The notes: generated from the letters alone by a model not told the origin. A stretch of 64,000 nucleotides of DNA from Hymenobacter sp. BT730 (GCF_030542105.1 NZ_JAUOFB010000001.1:930001-994000); one strand, 5' to 3'; numbered from the stretch's first letter, positions 33,371 through 42,608 are shown. Numbers and translations are program-made.

Positions 33371-34774
33371 ATGAGAATGAATGAGAATTTTGAGGACCGG
33401 GATGAAGTGCTGGACACCGTACGTCGTTTTGAACGGATGCTGGCCAACAATGAGCCCGTGTTTTTTGATCTAGGCGATTTTGAGAACATTATCGACCATT
33501 ATACCACCCACACCCAGTACGATAAAGCCCTGCGGGCTTGCGAGGCGGCTATTGCCCAATATCCTTTCAGCACCGAATTGCTTATTGACCGTTCCCAGGT
33601 ATTAGCCATGAAGGGCGAGTACCTGGCGGCGGCGGCGCAGATAGAAGATGTAGCCCTGCTCGATCCGGACAACCCGGACGTGGCCGTAACGCGTGGTATC
33701 ATTGCCACGCAGAAAGGCGAATTCTCAGAAGCCGTAGCCTATTTCCTAAGTGCATTGGAGCGCGCCCCTGACCGTGACGATATCCACTTTAATCTGGGCT
33801 TGGCTTACCAAAGCTGGCAGAAGTTCAAGAGTGCGGCCAAGTACTACAAACAAAGCCTGCGCCTGAACCTGGATAACGAGGTGGCCGTGCAGGAACTGCT
33901 GTATTGTCTGGAAGTTTCGGAGAGGCTGGAGACCAACCTGGAGTTTTTCCGCCGCTTCACCGATGATGATCCGTACTCCGCTTTAGCCTGGTACAATCTG
34001 GGGCAGGCCTATTTCCGCCTGGGCCGGTACGATGATGCCGTAGCTGCTTTTGAGTATGCTATTCTGATTGACGGCAAGTTTTACGATGCGCATGGCTACC
34101 TGGCCAGCACCTACGTGAACCAGGAACTCTACCGCAAGGCTATTGAAGAGTTTCAGCTGAGCTACGAAAAGGATAAGCCTACGGCGGAAGCGCTGTGCAA
34201 CATTGGTGAGTGCCACGAGAAACTAGCCGAATGGGACCAGGCGCGCCGGTATTACCAGAAGTCCATTGATCTGGATGAAACCATGGATGAAGCCTGGTTC
34301 GGCATCGGCATTGTGCTGAGCGCGCAGGACCGGAACTTCGAGGCCATTCACTTCTTCCGGCGGGCAGTAAACCTGTATGAGGAAAGTGTGGAGTATTGGA
34401 TGGCACTGGCCACGGCAGAATATCAGGTGGGTAACATTGTCAGTGCCATTGAGTGCTACGAAAAAGCCACCCTGGTAGCCCCCGATAACAAAGACGCCTG
34501 GCTTAACTGGAGCATCATTCTCTACGAGCAAGGCAACTATGATGGGGCTATTGACCTGATGCGTAATGCCGTGGAAATTCAGCCTGCCGAAGCCGAATTG
34601 CACTACCGTCTGTGCGCCTACCTGCTGGCCGCTGGTCGTTACCGGGAGGCCTACGAGTGCCTGGAAAATGCCCTGGTGCTCGATTTCGATAAGCACCGCC
34701 TGCTCTTCGATTATTTCCCCGAGCTGGAGTCGCAGCGCGCCCTGGCCCGACTGATTGATCAATACCGCAAGTAA
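33371..34774 (+). CDS. TPR-repeat protein
   Basis: 467 residues from ATG 33371 (MRMNENFEDRDEVL) or 33377. At least ten tetratricopeptide repeats occupy about 40-450, for example YDKALRACEAAIAQYP, HFNLGLAYQSWQKFKSAAKYY, WYNLGQAYFRLGRYDDAVAAFEYA, and WLNWSIILYEQGNYDGAIDLM. No signal peptide, membrane segment or enzyme domain is seen, so it should be a cytoplasmic scaffold. It stands 85 bases after the SDR gene and before a clear terminator, so it may be the last gene of the export operon or stand alone. Confidence 0.88.
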   Translation: MRMNENFEDRDEVLDTVRRFERMLANNEPVFFDLGDFENIIDHYTTHTQYDKALRACEAAIAQYPFSTELLIDRSQVLAMKGEYLAAAAQIEDVALLDPDNPDVAVTRGIIATQKGEFSEAVAYFLSALERAPDRDDIHFNLGLAYQSWQKFKSAAKYYKQSLRLNLDNEVAVQELLYCLEVSERLETNLEFFRRFTDDDPYSALAWYNLGQAYFRLGRYDDAVAAFEYAILIDGKFYDAHGYLASTYVNQELYRKAIEEFQLSYEKDKPTAEALCNIGECHEKLAEWDQARRYYQKSIDLDETMDEAWFGIGIVLSAQDRNFEAIHFFRRAVNLYEESVEYWMALATAEYQVGNIVSAIECYEKATLVAPDNKDAWLNWSIILYEQGNYDGAIDLMRNAVEIQPAEAELHYRLCAYLLAAGRYREAYECLENALVLDFDKHRLLFDYFPELESQRALARLIDQYRK

Positions 34775-34804
34775 GCAACAGGAGCTACCTGCATTTAAGG
34801 AAGA

Positions 34805-34842
34805 AGCCCGGGAGGTTTGGCCAAGCGCCAGCTTCCCGGGCT
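34805..34842 (+). terminator. Terminator after the TPR gene
   Basis: Stem AGCCCGGGA / TCCCGGGCT with a 20-base loop, followed by a T-rich run (TTATCTTTT), 30 bases after the stop codon. Confidence 0.7.
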
Positions 34843-34875
34843 CTTATCTTTTCAGCCGATATAAAATCTGAACAG

Positions 34876-34883
34876 TACTTTTG
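34876..34883 (+). promoter_or_regulatory. Candidate -7 element for the phosphosulfolactate synthase gene
   Basis: TACTTTTG fits TAnnTTTG exactly, 90 bases before the ATG at 34974. The -33 region has only TTCAG. Confidence 0.45.
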
Positions 34884-34973
34884 CGTATCGGATTTACTTT
34901 TTCCGAGTAGCGGCTCCGGTACCATAAGGGAGCCTTTCACACCTTTTCACGCCTAAGTGCCTACTTTCTTCTG

Positions 34974-35807
34974 ATGAACTACGACCTGAACCAAATTCCT
35001 GAGCGCACCGCTAAGCCCCGTGAACAAGGCTTTACCATGGTAATGGACAAAGGCCTGAGCGTGCGCGAAGTAGAAGACTTTCTGGAAGTAGGCGCCTCCT
35101 ACACCGATATCGTAAAGCTGGGTTGGGCTACTTCCTACGTAACCCCTAACCTCAAGCGCAAGCTGGAAGTGTACAAAGAGGCCGGCATTCCGGTATACTT
35201 CGGCGGTACGCTGTTCGAGGCGTTTATCATCCGCAATCAGTTTGACGACTACCGCCGCCTGCTCGATACCATGGGCATGGAGTATGCCGAGGTATCTGAC
35301 GGTTCCATTGATCTGGACCATGAGCAAAAGCTGAAGTTCATTCAGACGCTGTCGAAAGACGTGCGCGTGTTGTCAGAAGTAGGCTCCAAGGACGCGGAGA
35401 AGATCATTCCGCCCTACAAGTGGATTCAGCAGATGCGCACGGAACTGGAAGCCGGCGCCGAAAAGGTTATTGGAGAAGCCCGCGAGGCAGGCAACGTAGG
35501 TCTGTTCCGCAGCACTGGCGAAGTACGCTCGGGTCTGGTAGAAGAAATTCTGACCCAGATTCCCTTCGAGAAAATCATCTGGGAAGCGCCCCAGAAAGCG
35601 CAGCAGGTATGGTTTATCAAGATGCTGGGCGCCAACGTGAACCTGGGCAACATTGCTCCCAATGAAATTATCTCGCTGGAAACCATTCGTCTGGGTTTGC
35701 GCGGCGACACCTTCACGCACTTCCTGGATATGGACAATGTAGCGGAGATGTTCAAGCCTGAGGTGAAGGCGCCCGGCAAGCCCGGCACGTCGATGCCCAG
35801 AGGTTAA
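34974..35807 (+). CDS. comA: Phosphosulfolactate synthase (ComA family)
   Basis: 277 residues, ATG start. Family enzymes add sulfite to phosphoenolpyruvate to form (R)-phosphosulfolactate, a TIM-barrel reaction known from coenzyme M synthesis in archaea. The family pattern is clear: GFTMVMDKGLS, DIVKLGWATSYV, VYFGGTLFEA, EVSDGSIDL, VLSEVGSKD, and an exit GNIAPNEIISLETIRLGLRGDT. Bacteroidota do not make coenzyme M by the archaeal route, so the product probably serves another sulfonate. A link to sulfonolipid (cysteate-derived) synthesis is an inference, and no cysteate or sulfolactate enzyme adjoins it. Confidence 0.9.
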   Translation: MNYDLNQIPERTAKPREQGFTMVMDKGLSVREVEDFLEVGASYTDIVKLGWATSYVTPNLKRKLEVYKEAGIPVYFGGTLFEAFIIRNQFDDYRRLLDTMGMEYAEVSDGSIDLDHEQKLKFIQTLSKDVRVLSEVGSKDAEKIIPPYKWIQQMRTELEAGAEKVIGEAREAGNVGLFRSTGEVRSGLVEEILTQIPFEKIIWEAPQKAQQVWFIKMLGANVNLGNIAPNEIISLETIRLGLRGDTFTHFLDMDNVAEMFKPEVKAPGKPGTSMPRG

Positions 35808-35820
35808 GTCAGGAAACTAC

Positions 35821-35856
35821 AAAACCCGCTTCTTTTACTGGAGGCGGGTTTTTTCT
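35821..35856 (+). terminator. Terminator after comA
   Basis: Arms AAAACCCGC / GCGGGTTTT with a T6 tail, 13 bases after the comA stop. Nearly the same sequence occurs again as a terminator at 45145-45177. Confidence 0.85.
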
Positions 35857-35879
35857 TGCCCATTCCCTACTTTATTGTC

Positions 35880-36770
35880 ATGCTCTTTCGTCTGTTTCTT
35901 TCCGGCTGGCTGGTGGCATTGCTCTCCCTGGCGGCTGCGGCGCAAACCATGGGCCGCGTAGAACACTTGCCTGATTTTGCCTCGAAGTTTGTGCAGCCCC
36001 GCCATGTAGATGTGTGGCTGCCGGAGGGCTACGTGCCCGGCAAAAAATATCCGGTACTGTACATGCATGATGGCCAGAACCTGTTCAGCCCTAAAACCTC
36101 GTACGGAGGCGTAGCCTGGGAAGTAGATAGTGTACTCACGCAACTGCAGCGGGAGAAAAAAGTGCCCGCATACATTGTAGTGGGCATCTGGAACTCCCCC
36201 AAGCGCTTTGCCGAGTATACGCCCGAGAAGCCGTTCCGGAACCTGCCCCCGGCCCGCCAGCAGGCCTTTCAAGAGGAGTACCACGCCGGGCCGCTGTCCG
36301 ATGCTTACCTGAAATTCCTAGTGGAAGAGCTGAAACCCTACATCGACCAGCATTATCAGACTAAGCCAGACCGTAAGCATACGTTCATCATGGGCTCCAG
36401 CATGGGCGGGTTGATTTCGCTATACGCGGCCCTGGAATACCCGCAGGTGTTTGGTGGCGCCGGCTGCCTCTCCACGCACTGGCCTTTAAGCCTGCAATCC
36501 AACACCCCGGACTTCACCAATGCTATGGTGCAGTACCTGGAGCAGAAGCTGCCGCGCCGCCATAAGCCCCGGCTTTATTTCGATTACGGCACTACTACCC
36601 TGGATGCCTTGTATGAGCCGCACCAGCAGCGTATTGATGCCGTGCTGCGGGCTCGTGGCTACGATGCCCGGCACTGGCAAACCCGCCGCTTTGAGGGCGC
36701 TGCTCACAACGAAGCAGCCTGGCAGCAGCGTCTGACTATTCCGCTGGAATTTCTGCTGGGTAAGAAGTAG
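35880..36770 (+). CDS. Secreted esterase, alpha/beta-fold (enterochelin esterase/EstD-like)
   Basis: 296 residues from ATG 35880 (MLFRLFLSGWLVALLS, cleavage after AAAQ). Esterase_D-type fold: DVWLPEGYVPGKKYPVLYMHDGQNLF early, nucleophile elbow MGSSMGGLISLY (Ser near residue 174), and a late His in FEGAAHNEAAW. The family covers enterochelin, feruloyl and other carboxylic esterases. The signal peptide places it in the periplasm or outside. No siderophore genes are nearby, so the substrate is unknown. Confidence 0.86.
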   Translation: MLFRLFLSGWLVALLSLAAAAQTMGRVEHLPDFASKFVQPRHVDVWLPEGYVPGKKYPVLYMHDGQNLFSPKTSYGGVAWEVDSVLTQLQREKKVPAYIVVGIWNSPKRFAEYTPEKPFRNLPPARQQAFQEEYHAGPLSDAYLKFLVEELKPYIDQHYQTKPDRKHTFIMGSSMGGLISLYAALEYPQVFGGAGCLSTHWPLSLQSNTPDFTNAMVQYLEQKLPRRHKPRLYFDYGTTTLDALYEPHQQRIDAVLRARGYDARHWQTRRFEGAAHNEAAWQQRLTIPLEFLLGKK

Positions 36771-36828
36771 CCGCCAACAGCAGCGCCAGGCTCCAATTCG
36801 TGCTGCTATTCCTGTTACCTTACAGGCC

Positions 36829-37476
36829 ATGAAAAAAGCCCTGAGCTATCTGTTCCCTTTCACGCGCAAGGTGCCCTCCACCTATAATGGCGAGTTGGAG
36901 GTGAGCTGGTACCGGGGCCGCAAGGTGCTGGACTCCCGTACGGCCAACTATTCCTACGGCTCTTTGCAGCGGGTGCTACGCTTTGGTCTGCAGCAGTTGT
37001 CACTAACCGGGTGTCGACGGATTTTGCTGCTGGGGCTGGGCGGAGGCTCCGTTATCCAAACGCTGCGGGAGGACTTCGATTATCAGTACCACATTACCGC
37101 CGTTGATTTTGACCCGGTGGTAATTGAGCTGGCGGCGCAGGAGTTTGGCATACAGGCAGGCCCACGCCTGCAGATTGTGTGTGCCGATGCCTTTGCTTAT
37201 GTGAACGATTCTCACCCACCCTTTGATGTGGTATTGGTGGATTTGTTTGTGGATAGCGCTATTCAGGAAGGCGTGTTTGCGCCGGTATTCTGGCAGAATA
37301 TCTTCCGGCAATTGCGCCCCGGCGGGCAGGTGTTGCTGAATACCCTGCAGGCCGAAGTGCCGGCCGGCGCGCTGCATCAGTTACAGGAAGCTGTACAGGC
37401 ATTAGGTGGAACCGTGCGGCTATTTCCCAAAGTGGAAAAGCTGAATCTGCTGGTGCTGGCCCAGAAGCCCGCTTAA
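36829..37476 (+). CDS. Spermidine synthase-like methyltransferase-fold protein
   Basis: 215 residues, ATG start. The Rossmann core has ILLLGLGGGSVIQTL (cofactor loop, near residue 65), ITAVDFDPVVIELA (acidic residue at the end of strand 2) and VVLVDLFVD (motif of strand 4). It resembles SpeE-type aminopropyltransferases, but it is shorter (SpeE is about 280-300) and lacks the full N-terminal beta domain, so polyamine synthesis is not certain. Orphan methyltransferases with this shape are frequent. Cytoplasmic. Confidence 0.78.
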   Translation: MKKALSYLFPFTRKVPSTYNGELEVSWYRGRKVLDSRTANYSYGSLQRVLRFGLQQLSLTGCRRILLLGLGGGSVIQTLREDFDYQYHITAVDFDPVVIELAAQEFGIQAGPRLQIVCADAFAYVNDSHPPFDVVLVDLFVDSAIQEGVFAPVFWQNIFRQLRPGGQVLLNTLQAEVPAGALHQLQEAVQALGGTVRLFPKVEKLNLLVLAQKPA

Positions 37477-37567
37477 AGGCCCCGGCCAGAAATACTTTTC
37501 TCAGACTTTCGCGACAGCCTGTTTTCTTTGTGGAAATATTCCGACGCCTTTTTGCCGTTAGCACCCT

Positions 37568-38242
37568 ATGGAGATTATCAAGCATTTCTTTGACCTGGTA
37601 CTGCACCTCGATAAAACCCTCGTGGATGTGGTGCTCCAATACGGGACGCTCACGTACCTGATTCTGTTCCTGATCATCTTTACCGAAACCGGGGTAGTTG
37701 TATTTCCTTTTCTGCCCGGCGACTCGCTGTTGTTTGTGGCCGGTACGCTGGCCGCTCAGCCTGTGGCCGCTGGCTCATCCGAAACCCTGCTGAACGTCTG
37801 GTACCTGATGCCTTTGCTGTTTGTAGCCGCTTTCCTGGGTGATAACCTCAACTACTTTATTGGTGACTATTTGGGGCCGCGGGTGTTCCGCGAAAACTAT
37901 AAGCTGCTCAACCGCAAATACCTGGACCAAACGCAGGCCTTCTATGCCAAGCACGGGGGCAAAACCATCATTATGGCCCGCTTTATCCCTATCGTGCGCA
38001 CGTTTGCTCCGTTTGTGGCCGGCGTGGGCACCATGAAATACAGCTACTTCATCAGCTACAGCATTGGTGGGGCCTTGCTCTGGGTGGTTTCCCTCACCAT
38101 GGCCGGTTATCTCTTCGGTAATATCCCGGTAGTGCGCGACAACTTCACTTTGGTGATTTACGGCATCATTCTGCTATCTATTCTGCCGCCGCTGTTTCAG
38201 TTTCTGAAAAGTAAATTCTCGGCCCGCCCTACCAGCGCCTAG
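37568..38242 (+). CDS. DedA family membrane protein
   Basis: 224 residues, ATG start. Membrane protein with the SNARE-associated/VTT domain: FTETGVVVFPFLPGDSLLF, LNYFIGDYLGPRVF, FYAKHGGKTIIMARFIPIVRTFAPFVAG (the conserved basic/Pro reentrant part) and a final TM pair. DedA proteins are proposed lipid (undecaprenyl-phosphate or phospholipid) flippases needed for envelope homeostasis. The length and motifs are standard. Followed by a strong terminator. Confidence 0.93.
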   Translation: MEIIKHFFDLVLHLDKTLVDVVLQYGTLTYLILFLIIFTETGVVVFPFLPGDSLLFVAGTLAAQPVAAGSSETLLNVWYLMPLLFVAAFLGDNLNYFIGDYLGPRVFRENYKLLNRKYLDQTQAFYAKHGGKTIIMARFIPIVRTFAPFVAGVGTMKYSYFISYSIGGALLWVVSLTMAGYLFGNIPVVRDNFTLVIYGIILLSILPPLFQFLKSKFSARPTSA

Positions 38243-38263
38243 AAAAAATAGTATTTACTGAAG

Positions 38264-38302
38264 AAACCGCCCGGCCCTCATAGGTACCGGGCGGTTTTTT
38301 TG
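38264..38302 (+). terminator. Terminator after the DedA gene
   Basis: Perfect 11-bp arms AAACCGCCCGG / CCGGGCGGTTT followed by a T run to 38301. Confidence 0.9.
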
Positions 38303-38338
38303 TTGCTTTGGAAGTGCTTACATAGAAGAGCACTGTTT

Positions 38339-39079
38339 ATGAAGGAATTTGGATTGATTGGTCGCTCTTTGGAGCATTCTTTTTCGCAGACGTACTTCAC
38401 CCAGAAGTTTGAAAATCTGGGACTGAGCGACCATCGGTACGAGCTTTTTGAGCTGTATTCCATTACGGAGCTGCCGGCACTGCTGGCCCGGCATCCGGAA
38501 CTGGTGGGCCTAAACGTTACCATTCCCTATAAAGAACAGGTCTGGACGTACCTGGATGAAATCTCACCGATTGCGGCCCGTATTGGAGCCGTGAACGTTA
38601 TTGAGTTTGCGGCTGATGGCCGCCGTATTGGCCACAATACCGACTACATCGGGTTTCAGGAATCGGTGCGGCGGTTTTACCCCGAGCGCGGCGACCATGC
38701 CGGCGCGCTGATTCTGGGCACTGGCGGCGCCGCCAAAGCCGTGGAAACCGCCCTGCGCGACTTGGGCATCCGCTGCTGGCTGGTATCCCGCAACCCCTTG
38801 GCGGCCGGCCTTACTTATGCCGATTTAACCCCCTCACTGTTGGAGGCGCATCCGCTAATCATCAATACTACCCCGCTGGGAACTTACCCCAATGTGGCCG
38901 AGTGCCCCAGCATTCCCTACGAGCACCTGACCGAGCGCCACTACCTCTACGACCTGATTTACAACCCCGGTGAAACCCTCTTTATGCACAAGGGCCGGGA
39001 GATGGGCGCGCATACCAAAAATGGTTTCGAAATGCTCTGCCTGCAAGCGGAAGCTGCCTGGGCTATCTGGAATAAATAA
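38339..39079 (+). CDS. aroE: Shikimate dehydrogenase
   Basis: 246 residues from ATG 38339 (MKEFGLIGRSLEHSFS). Reduces 3-dehydroshikimate to shikimate with NADPH in aromatic amino acid synthesis. Substrate residues SLEHSFSQ, NVTIPYKEQV (catalytic Lys) and HNTDYIGF (Asp), and the NADP loop LGTGGAAKAVETAL, are all present. It is about 25 residues shorter than E. coli AroE, as is common in Bacteroidota. The longer frame from 38300 is inside the preceding terminator. Confidence 0.96.
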   Translation: MKEFGLIGRSLEHSFSQTYFTQKFENLGLSDHRYELFELYSITELPALLARHPELVGLNVTIPYKEQVWTYLDEISPIAARIGAVNVIEFAADGRRIGHNTDYIGFQESVRRFYPERGDHAGALILGTGGAAKAVETALRDLGIRCWLVSRNPLAAGLTYADLTPSLLEAHPLIINTTPLGTYPNVAECPSIPYEHLTERHYLYDLIYNPGETLFMHKGREMGAHTKNGFEMLCLQAEAAWAIWNK

Positions 39080-39097
39080 GCTGCTCCATTGGCACAT

Positions 39098-39137
39098 AAA
39101 AAAGCCGGCCTCCTGCATGCAGGAGGCCGGCTTTTTT
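39098..39137. terminator. Perfect 40-base palindromic terminator
   Basis: Arms 39098-39117 and 39118-39137 are exact reverse complements with no unpaired centre (AAAAAAGCCGG at one end, CCGGCTTTTTT at the other). It lies between convergent aroE and the TonB-dependent receptor gene and should work in both directions. Confidence 0.9.
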
Positions 39138-39157
39138 CAAACAGGCGGGTCAGAATA

Positions 39158-41740
39158 CTATTGCTGGCCGTTGCCGCCACCGTCGCCCTGCTTTTGGTCG
39201 TCGTTGCGGATGCTGCGGGCTGGGCGCTTGGCTTTATTCTCCAGCTTGCCGAACCGGTAGCTGAAGGCCATTCGCACGCCGCGGTTATAAATGCGGGTCG
39301 TGTTGGTCTGCTCCGAGTACTGCGTGCGGAAGTCGTTGGTCATGCGCACGTACTTGGTGAAGGGGTTGTCAGCATTCAGCGTCAGGTCGCCTTTGCCCTT
39401 CATTATTTCCTTCCGCAGGCCAACGGAATACATCTGCCAGGCGGAAGATGTACCCTGCAGTTGAATGCGCGGCGAGTTCAGCATCCCAAAAAACTGCAGA
39501 CTCAAGCCTTTTTCAAACTTATAGCCGGAGTTAATATTGGCCGAATACACCACCCCGCTGTTCGTGGTATTCAGGGCTACGCTGCTCAGGTACACATAGT
39601 ACACGTTTACGTTGCCGCTGATATCCCACTTCGGCAGCGGCTTAATAGAGCCAAACAGGTTCATGCCGTAAGTTTGATTGCGGGCAATGTTGCCGTAAGT
39701 CGTCTCTACCACGTTAATGGTTTCGCCCAAGGAATTCACCACCGGCACCGTGGTGCGCTTGGCTTCAATGGCGTTGTTGGTGATGCGGGCGTAGGGCGAA
39801 ATATTGATAACGGAGCCTTTCACAAAGGCATTCCAGTTCAGCTCGTAGTTGTCGCTGAACTCAGCATCCAGCTGCGGGTTGCCGAACTGCACGTTATACT
39901 GGTCGGTCTGGTTGCGGTAGGGGTTCAGGTAGAAGATAGAAGGCCGCTGAATGCGCCGCGAGTAGCTGACACGCACCGTAGAGCCCTGCTGCTTCAGGTT
40001 GCGCGTAAGGCTCAGGTTAGGAAGCAGGTTGGTATAGTCCGTAGTGAAACGGCCGTCCTGGCCCTGAAACTCGCCGCTTAGGTCGGTGCGCTCCAGGCGG
40101 GCACCTAGGCGCGCCGTGTACTTCTTGCCCAGGTTGGTGGCATAAGTGGCATACGTAGCAGCCACGTTCTGATCGTAGGAGAAAACATTGCTGAGGGCGG
40201 CATCTTCCGTAAATGCACCGTCGCCGTAGGCTTTATTTACGTGGTAGTCACTGCCCACATTGCGCCAGATGAGCTTGCCGCCCAGCTCCACGGTTTGCGT
40301 TTCCGTAAGGGGGTGCACATAGTCGGTTTGCAGGGTAGTTTCGCGGTTGCGGGCCAGGTTGGGGCTGTTTTCCTGATACTCCGGCGTGCTGTGCGCGTCG
40401 TCATCAATAGCAAACTGGTCGATATTGTAGAACGTGCGTCGTTGGTTGCGGCTGTGCTGGCCCAGCACCGACCACTCGCGGCGGCTGCCCTGGCCAAACG
40501 TGCGGGTATAGGAGCCCGTCAGGTCATAGTTCTGCATCCGGAATTTCTGGAGCAGGTCGCGCTGATAGTCGCGGCTTTCGCCGGGCACGTTACCCTGGGC
40601 TAGCCGGTAGCGGTTTTCAATGTCCACATCAAATTGGTTGCGGAACTGGGCCATGCTCAGGGAAAGGTTCAGCGCGTGGTTAGGCGCGGGTTCGTAGTCC
40701 AGTCCGATGCGGCCGTTGCCGCCGCCGCCGCCGCCGTTGCCATTGTTGCGCTGGGTGAGGAAACCAGTAGTAGACTGGCCTTCGCTGTTCTGCACATTAA
40801 AATCAGTGCGGTCTACGCCCTGCACGCCGGGAGCATAAAATGCCCACCCGTTCAGGGAAGAAGACAAGCCGAATTTGCCTTTACGGGCATTCAGGGCCAG
40901 GTTGCCGTTGCTGTTGCGGGTCCCTATGGCTACGCCCACGTTGCCATTGATGCCCTGCAGGTTGTTTTCCTTCAGTACAATATTGATGATGCCGGCCGAG
41001 CCTTCGGATTCATATTTCGCCGAGGGGTTGGTAATGACCTCCACGGACTTAATCTGGTCGCCGGGCATCTGTTTCAGCGCCTGGGCCACGTCGCTGGCTA
41101 CTACGGAGGAAGGCTTGCCATTGATGAGGATGCGTACGTTGCCGGAGCCGCGCAGCTGCAGGTTGCCGTCGGGATCTACGCTCACCATGGGCGCTTTGCG
41201 CAGTACATCAGCAGCAGTGGCGCCCTTGTTGGTGTTGTCCTGCACGGCGTTGTACACCAGGCGGTCAGGCTTGCTTTCCACTACGGGCCGCTCGCCGGTC
41301 ACGGTTACTTCGTTTAGCTGCTTGGTTTCCGTTTGTAGCGTAACAGTGCCCAGGTCCTGGGTCATCTTCCCCTCCGCCAGCGATACAATCTGGGTTTTGG
41401 AGCCATAACCAATGAAGCTGATGACAACCCGGTACTCACCGGCGGCCAGGCCTTTTAAGGCAAAGCGGCCTTTATCATCGCACACAGTGCCATCTACGGG
41501 TTTTTCACCCACGGGCGGCAGCAGGGTAATGGTAGCAAATTCTACGGGCTGGCGCGTAGTAGCATCCAGCACGGTGCCGCTCAGGCGGCCAGTGCCTTTA
41601 GCCGCTGGAGCCAGCGTGATGGCCGGTGCAGCACCGGCCGGCCGGGCTGCTCCGGCAGGGGCTGGTGCGGCGCCTTGAGCCAAGGCCATATGTGTAGTGA
41701 GCGAAGTGCTGGCTAGCAGCAATGCGAAGAGGTGTTTCAT
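39158..41740 (-). CDS. TonB-dependent receptor with carboxypeptidase-like N-terminal domain
   Basis: 860 residues, ATG start, signal peptide MKHLFALLLASTSL (cleavage after ALAQ). An Ala/Pro-rich linker (23-50) is followed by a CarboxypepD_reg-like domain (GRLSGTVLDATTRQPVEFATITL, about 52-140), a plug domain (TVTGERPVVESKPDRLVYN, ADVLRKAPMVSVDPDGNLQLRGS), then a barrel of the Bacteroidota OMP_b-brl_3 type (about 270-840). No adjacent SusD-like lipoprotein exists, so it is not a classic SusCD pair. A glycine string (NGGGGGGNG) lies in an extracellular-type loop, and the C-terminus after the last strand is Gln/Gly-rich. The ligand is unknown. Confidence 0.92.
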   Translation of the reverse strand: MKHLFALLLASTSLTTHMALAQGAAPAPAGAARPAGAAPAITLAPAAKGTGRLSGTVLDATTRQPVEFATITLLPPVGEKPVDGTVCDDKGRFALKGLAAGEYRVVISFIGYGSKTQIVSLAEGKMTQDLGTVTLQTETKQLNEVTVTGERPVVESKPDRLVYNAVQDNTNKGATAADVLRKAPMVSVDPDGNLQLRGSGNVRILINGKPSSVVASDVAQALKQMPGDQIKSVEVITNPSAKYESEGSAGIINIVLKENNLQGINGNVGVAIGTRNSNGNLALNARKGKFGLSSSLNGWAFYAPGVQGVDRTDFNVQNSEGQSTTGFLTQRNNGNGGGGGGNGRIGLDYEPAPNHALNLSLSMAQFRNQFDVDIENRYRLAQGNVPGESRDYQRDLLQKFRMQNYDLTGSYTRTFGQGSRREWSVLGQHSRNQRRTFYNIDQFAIDDDAHSTPEYQENSPNLARNRETTLQTDYVHPLTETQTVELGGKLIWRNVGSDYHVNKAYGDGAFTEDAALSNVFSYDQNVAATYATYATNLGKKYTARLGARLERTDLSGEFQGQDGRFTTDYTNLLPNLSLTRNLKQQGSTVRVSYSRRIQRPSIFYLNPYRNQTDQYNVQFGNPQLDAEFSDNYELNWNAFVKGSVINISPYARITNNAIEAKRTTVPVVNSLGETINVVETTYGNIARNQTYGMNLFGSIKPLPKWDISGNVNVYYVYLSSVALNTTNSGVVYSANINSGYKFEKGLSLQFFGMLNSPRIQLQGTSSAWQMYSVGLRKEIMKGKGDLTLNADNPFTKYVRMTNDFRTQYSEQTNTTRIYNRGVRMAFSYRFGKLENKAKRPARSIRNDDQKQGDGGGNGQQ

Positions 41741-41906
41741 AGCATGGTTCGGTAAAAGCGCAGTAAAGGCAGGTGTGCGGCTGTATATCTCCCGGGTATA
41801 ATCAACAACTTCAGCACAGATGATAAAACCCGGCAGTGGGTTGCATTCCGCCGATTTTATTTTGTGCTTCTTTCTTATCGGAAGTCAGGAAAGGAATTTG
41901 CCGCCG

Positions 41907-41914
41907 CAAAGGTA
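41907..41914 (-). promoter_or_regulatory. Candidate -7 element for the TonB-dependent receptor gene
   Basis: On the minus strand TACCTTTG fits TAnnTTTG exactly, giving a leader of about 160 bases. No good -33 box. Confidence 0.4.
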
Positions 41915-42003
41915 GGTTTTCGCTTACCCGATGCCTACCGCCCCGCTCACTTTATCTTGCTAAGCCAAAATCCCGGCAACGGCCGGCAAAAACTATGGCG
42001 GCT

Positions 42004-42077
42004 TCCTGCAACACCCTGATAATATGCTAGCCACCCAAAAGAACAGCCTCCCGAAATCGGGAGGCTGTGTTGCAGGA
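42004..42077. repeat. Nested double hairpin in an 868-base intergenic region
   Basis: Inner perfect arms 42043-42054 and 42057-42068 (ACAGCCTCCCGA / TCGGGAGGCTGT) sit inside outer arms 42004-42014 and 42067-42077 (TCCTGCAACAC / GTGTTGCAGGA), overlapping by two bases on the right. There is no adjacent gene end for it to terminate: the receptor gene starts 260 bases to the left and the sigma gene 530 to the right. It could be a small RNA terminator or a mobile remnant. The rest of the gap (42078-42608) is AT-rich, with only a TGTAACC near 42417 that might belong to an ECF-type promoter. Confidence 0.5.
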
Positions 42078-42608
42078 GGTGTGTAGATACTGAAGTTGAA
42101 ATGTAGCATTTTGTGCTTGATTTCCTAGTCTTTAATCGGGATGGTTTTCCTCAGATTTCATGGGGTAGGGGCAGGCTATTCCCGAAAAACTATCGGATTG
42201 ACACCAGAGAGTAAATGTGCTTTAATACTAACCTAAGCCGACTGGCAACCGGGTAATCATAGGTAGATTATATCAAGATGCTGCCTCGGTTATAGTTCAG
42301 CTGAAAAACCCAAAAGAAACCAGGGTTTAGCTTATTAGGATTCTACCTGAATATCTTCTTTTTTAGATAATTATAGGGCTGAATATCAGAATTTTGAATG
42401 AGGACAGGGGCAATTGTGTAACCGACATGCAACGCTTGGATAACCCGCTGTACTCTTCACAGTAGAGGGCGGGCATAGCTCCCGTTTTTATTCACTTTTT
42501 CCAGTAGCCCAAGCGTATGCCCCAGCCTAGCACCCGGAGCAATTTTAGTGGCTTAATCTTTTCTGTTTACGATGAGCAGAGAGGCAGCCGTAGCGGTTGG
42601 TTTGTAGC

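Noticed and set aside
39089..40081. 330-codon open frame antisense to the TonB-dependent receptor
   Set aside because: Shadow of a real gene; the predicted protein is His/Val-rich without domain, and it would start inside the palindromic terminator.
42078..42608. tRNA or other structural RNA gene in the long gap
   Set aside because: No cloverleaf arms, T-loop GTTCRA pattern or CCA end could be found on either strand.
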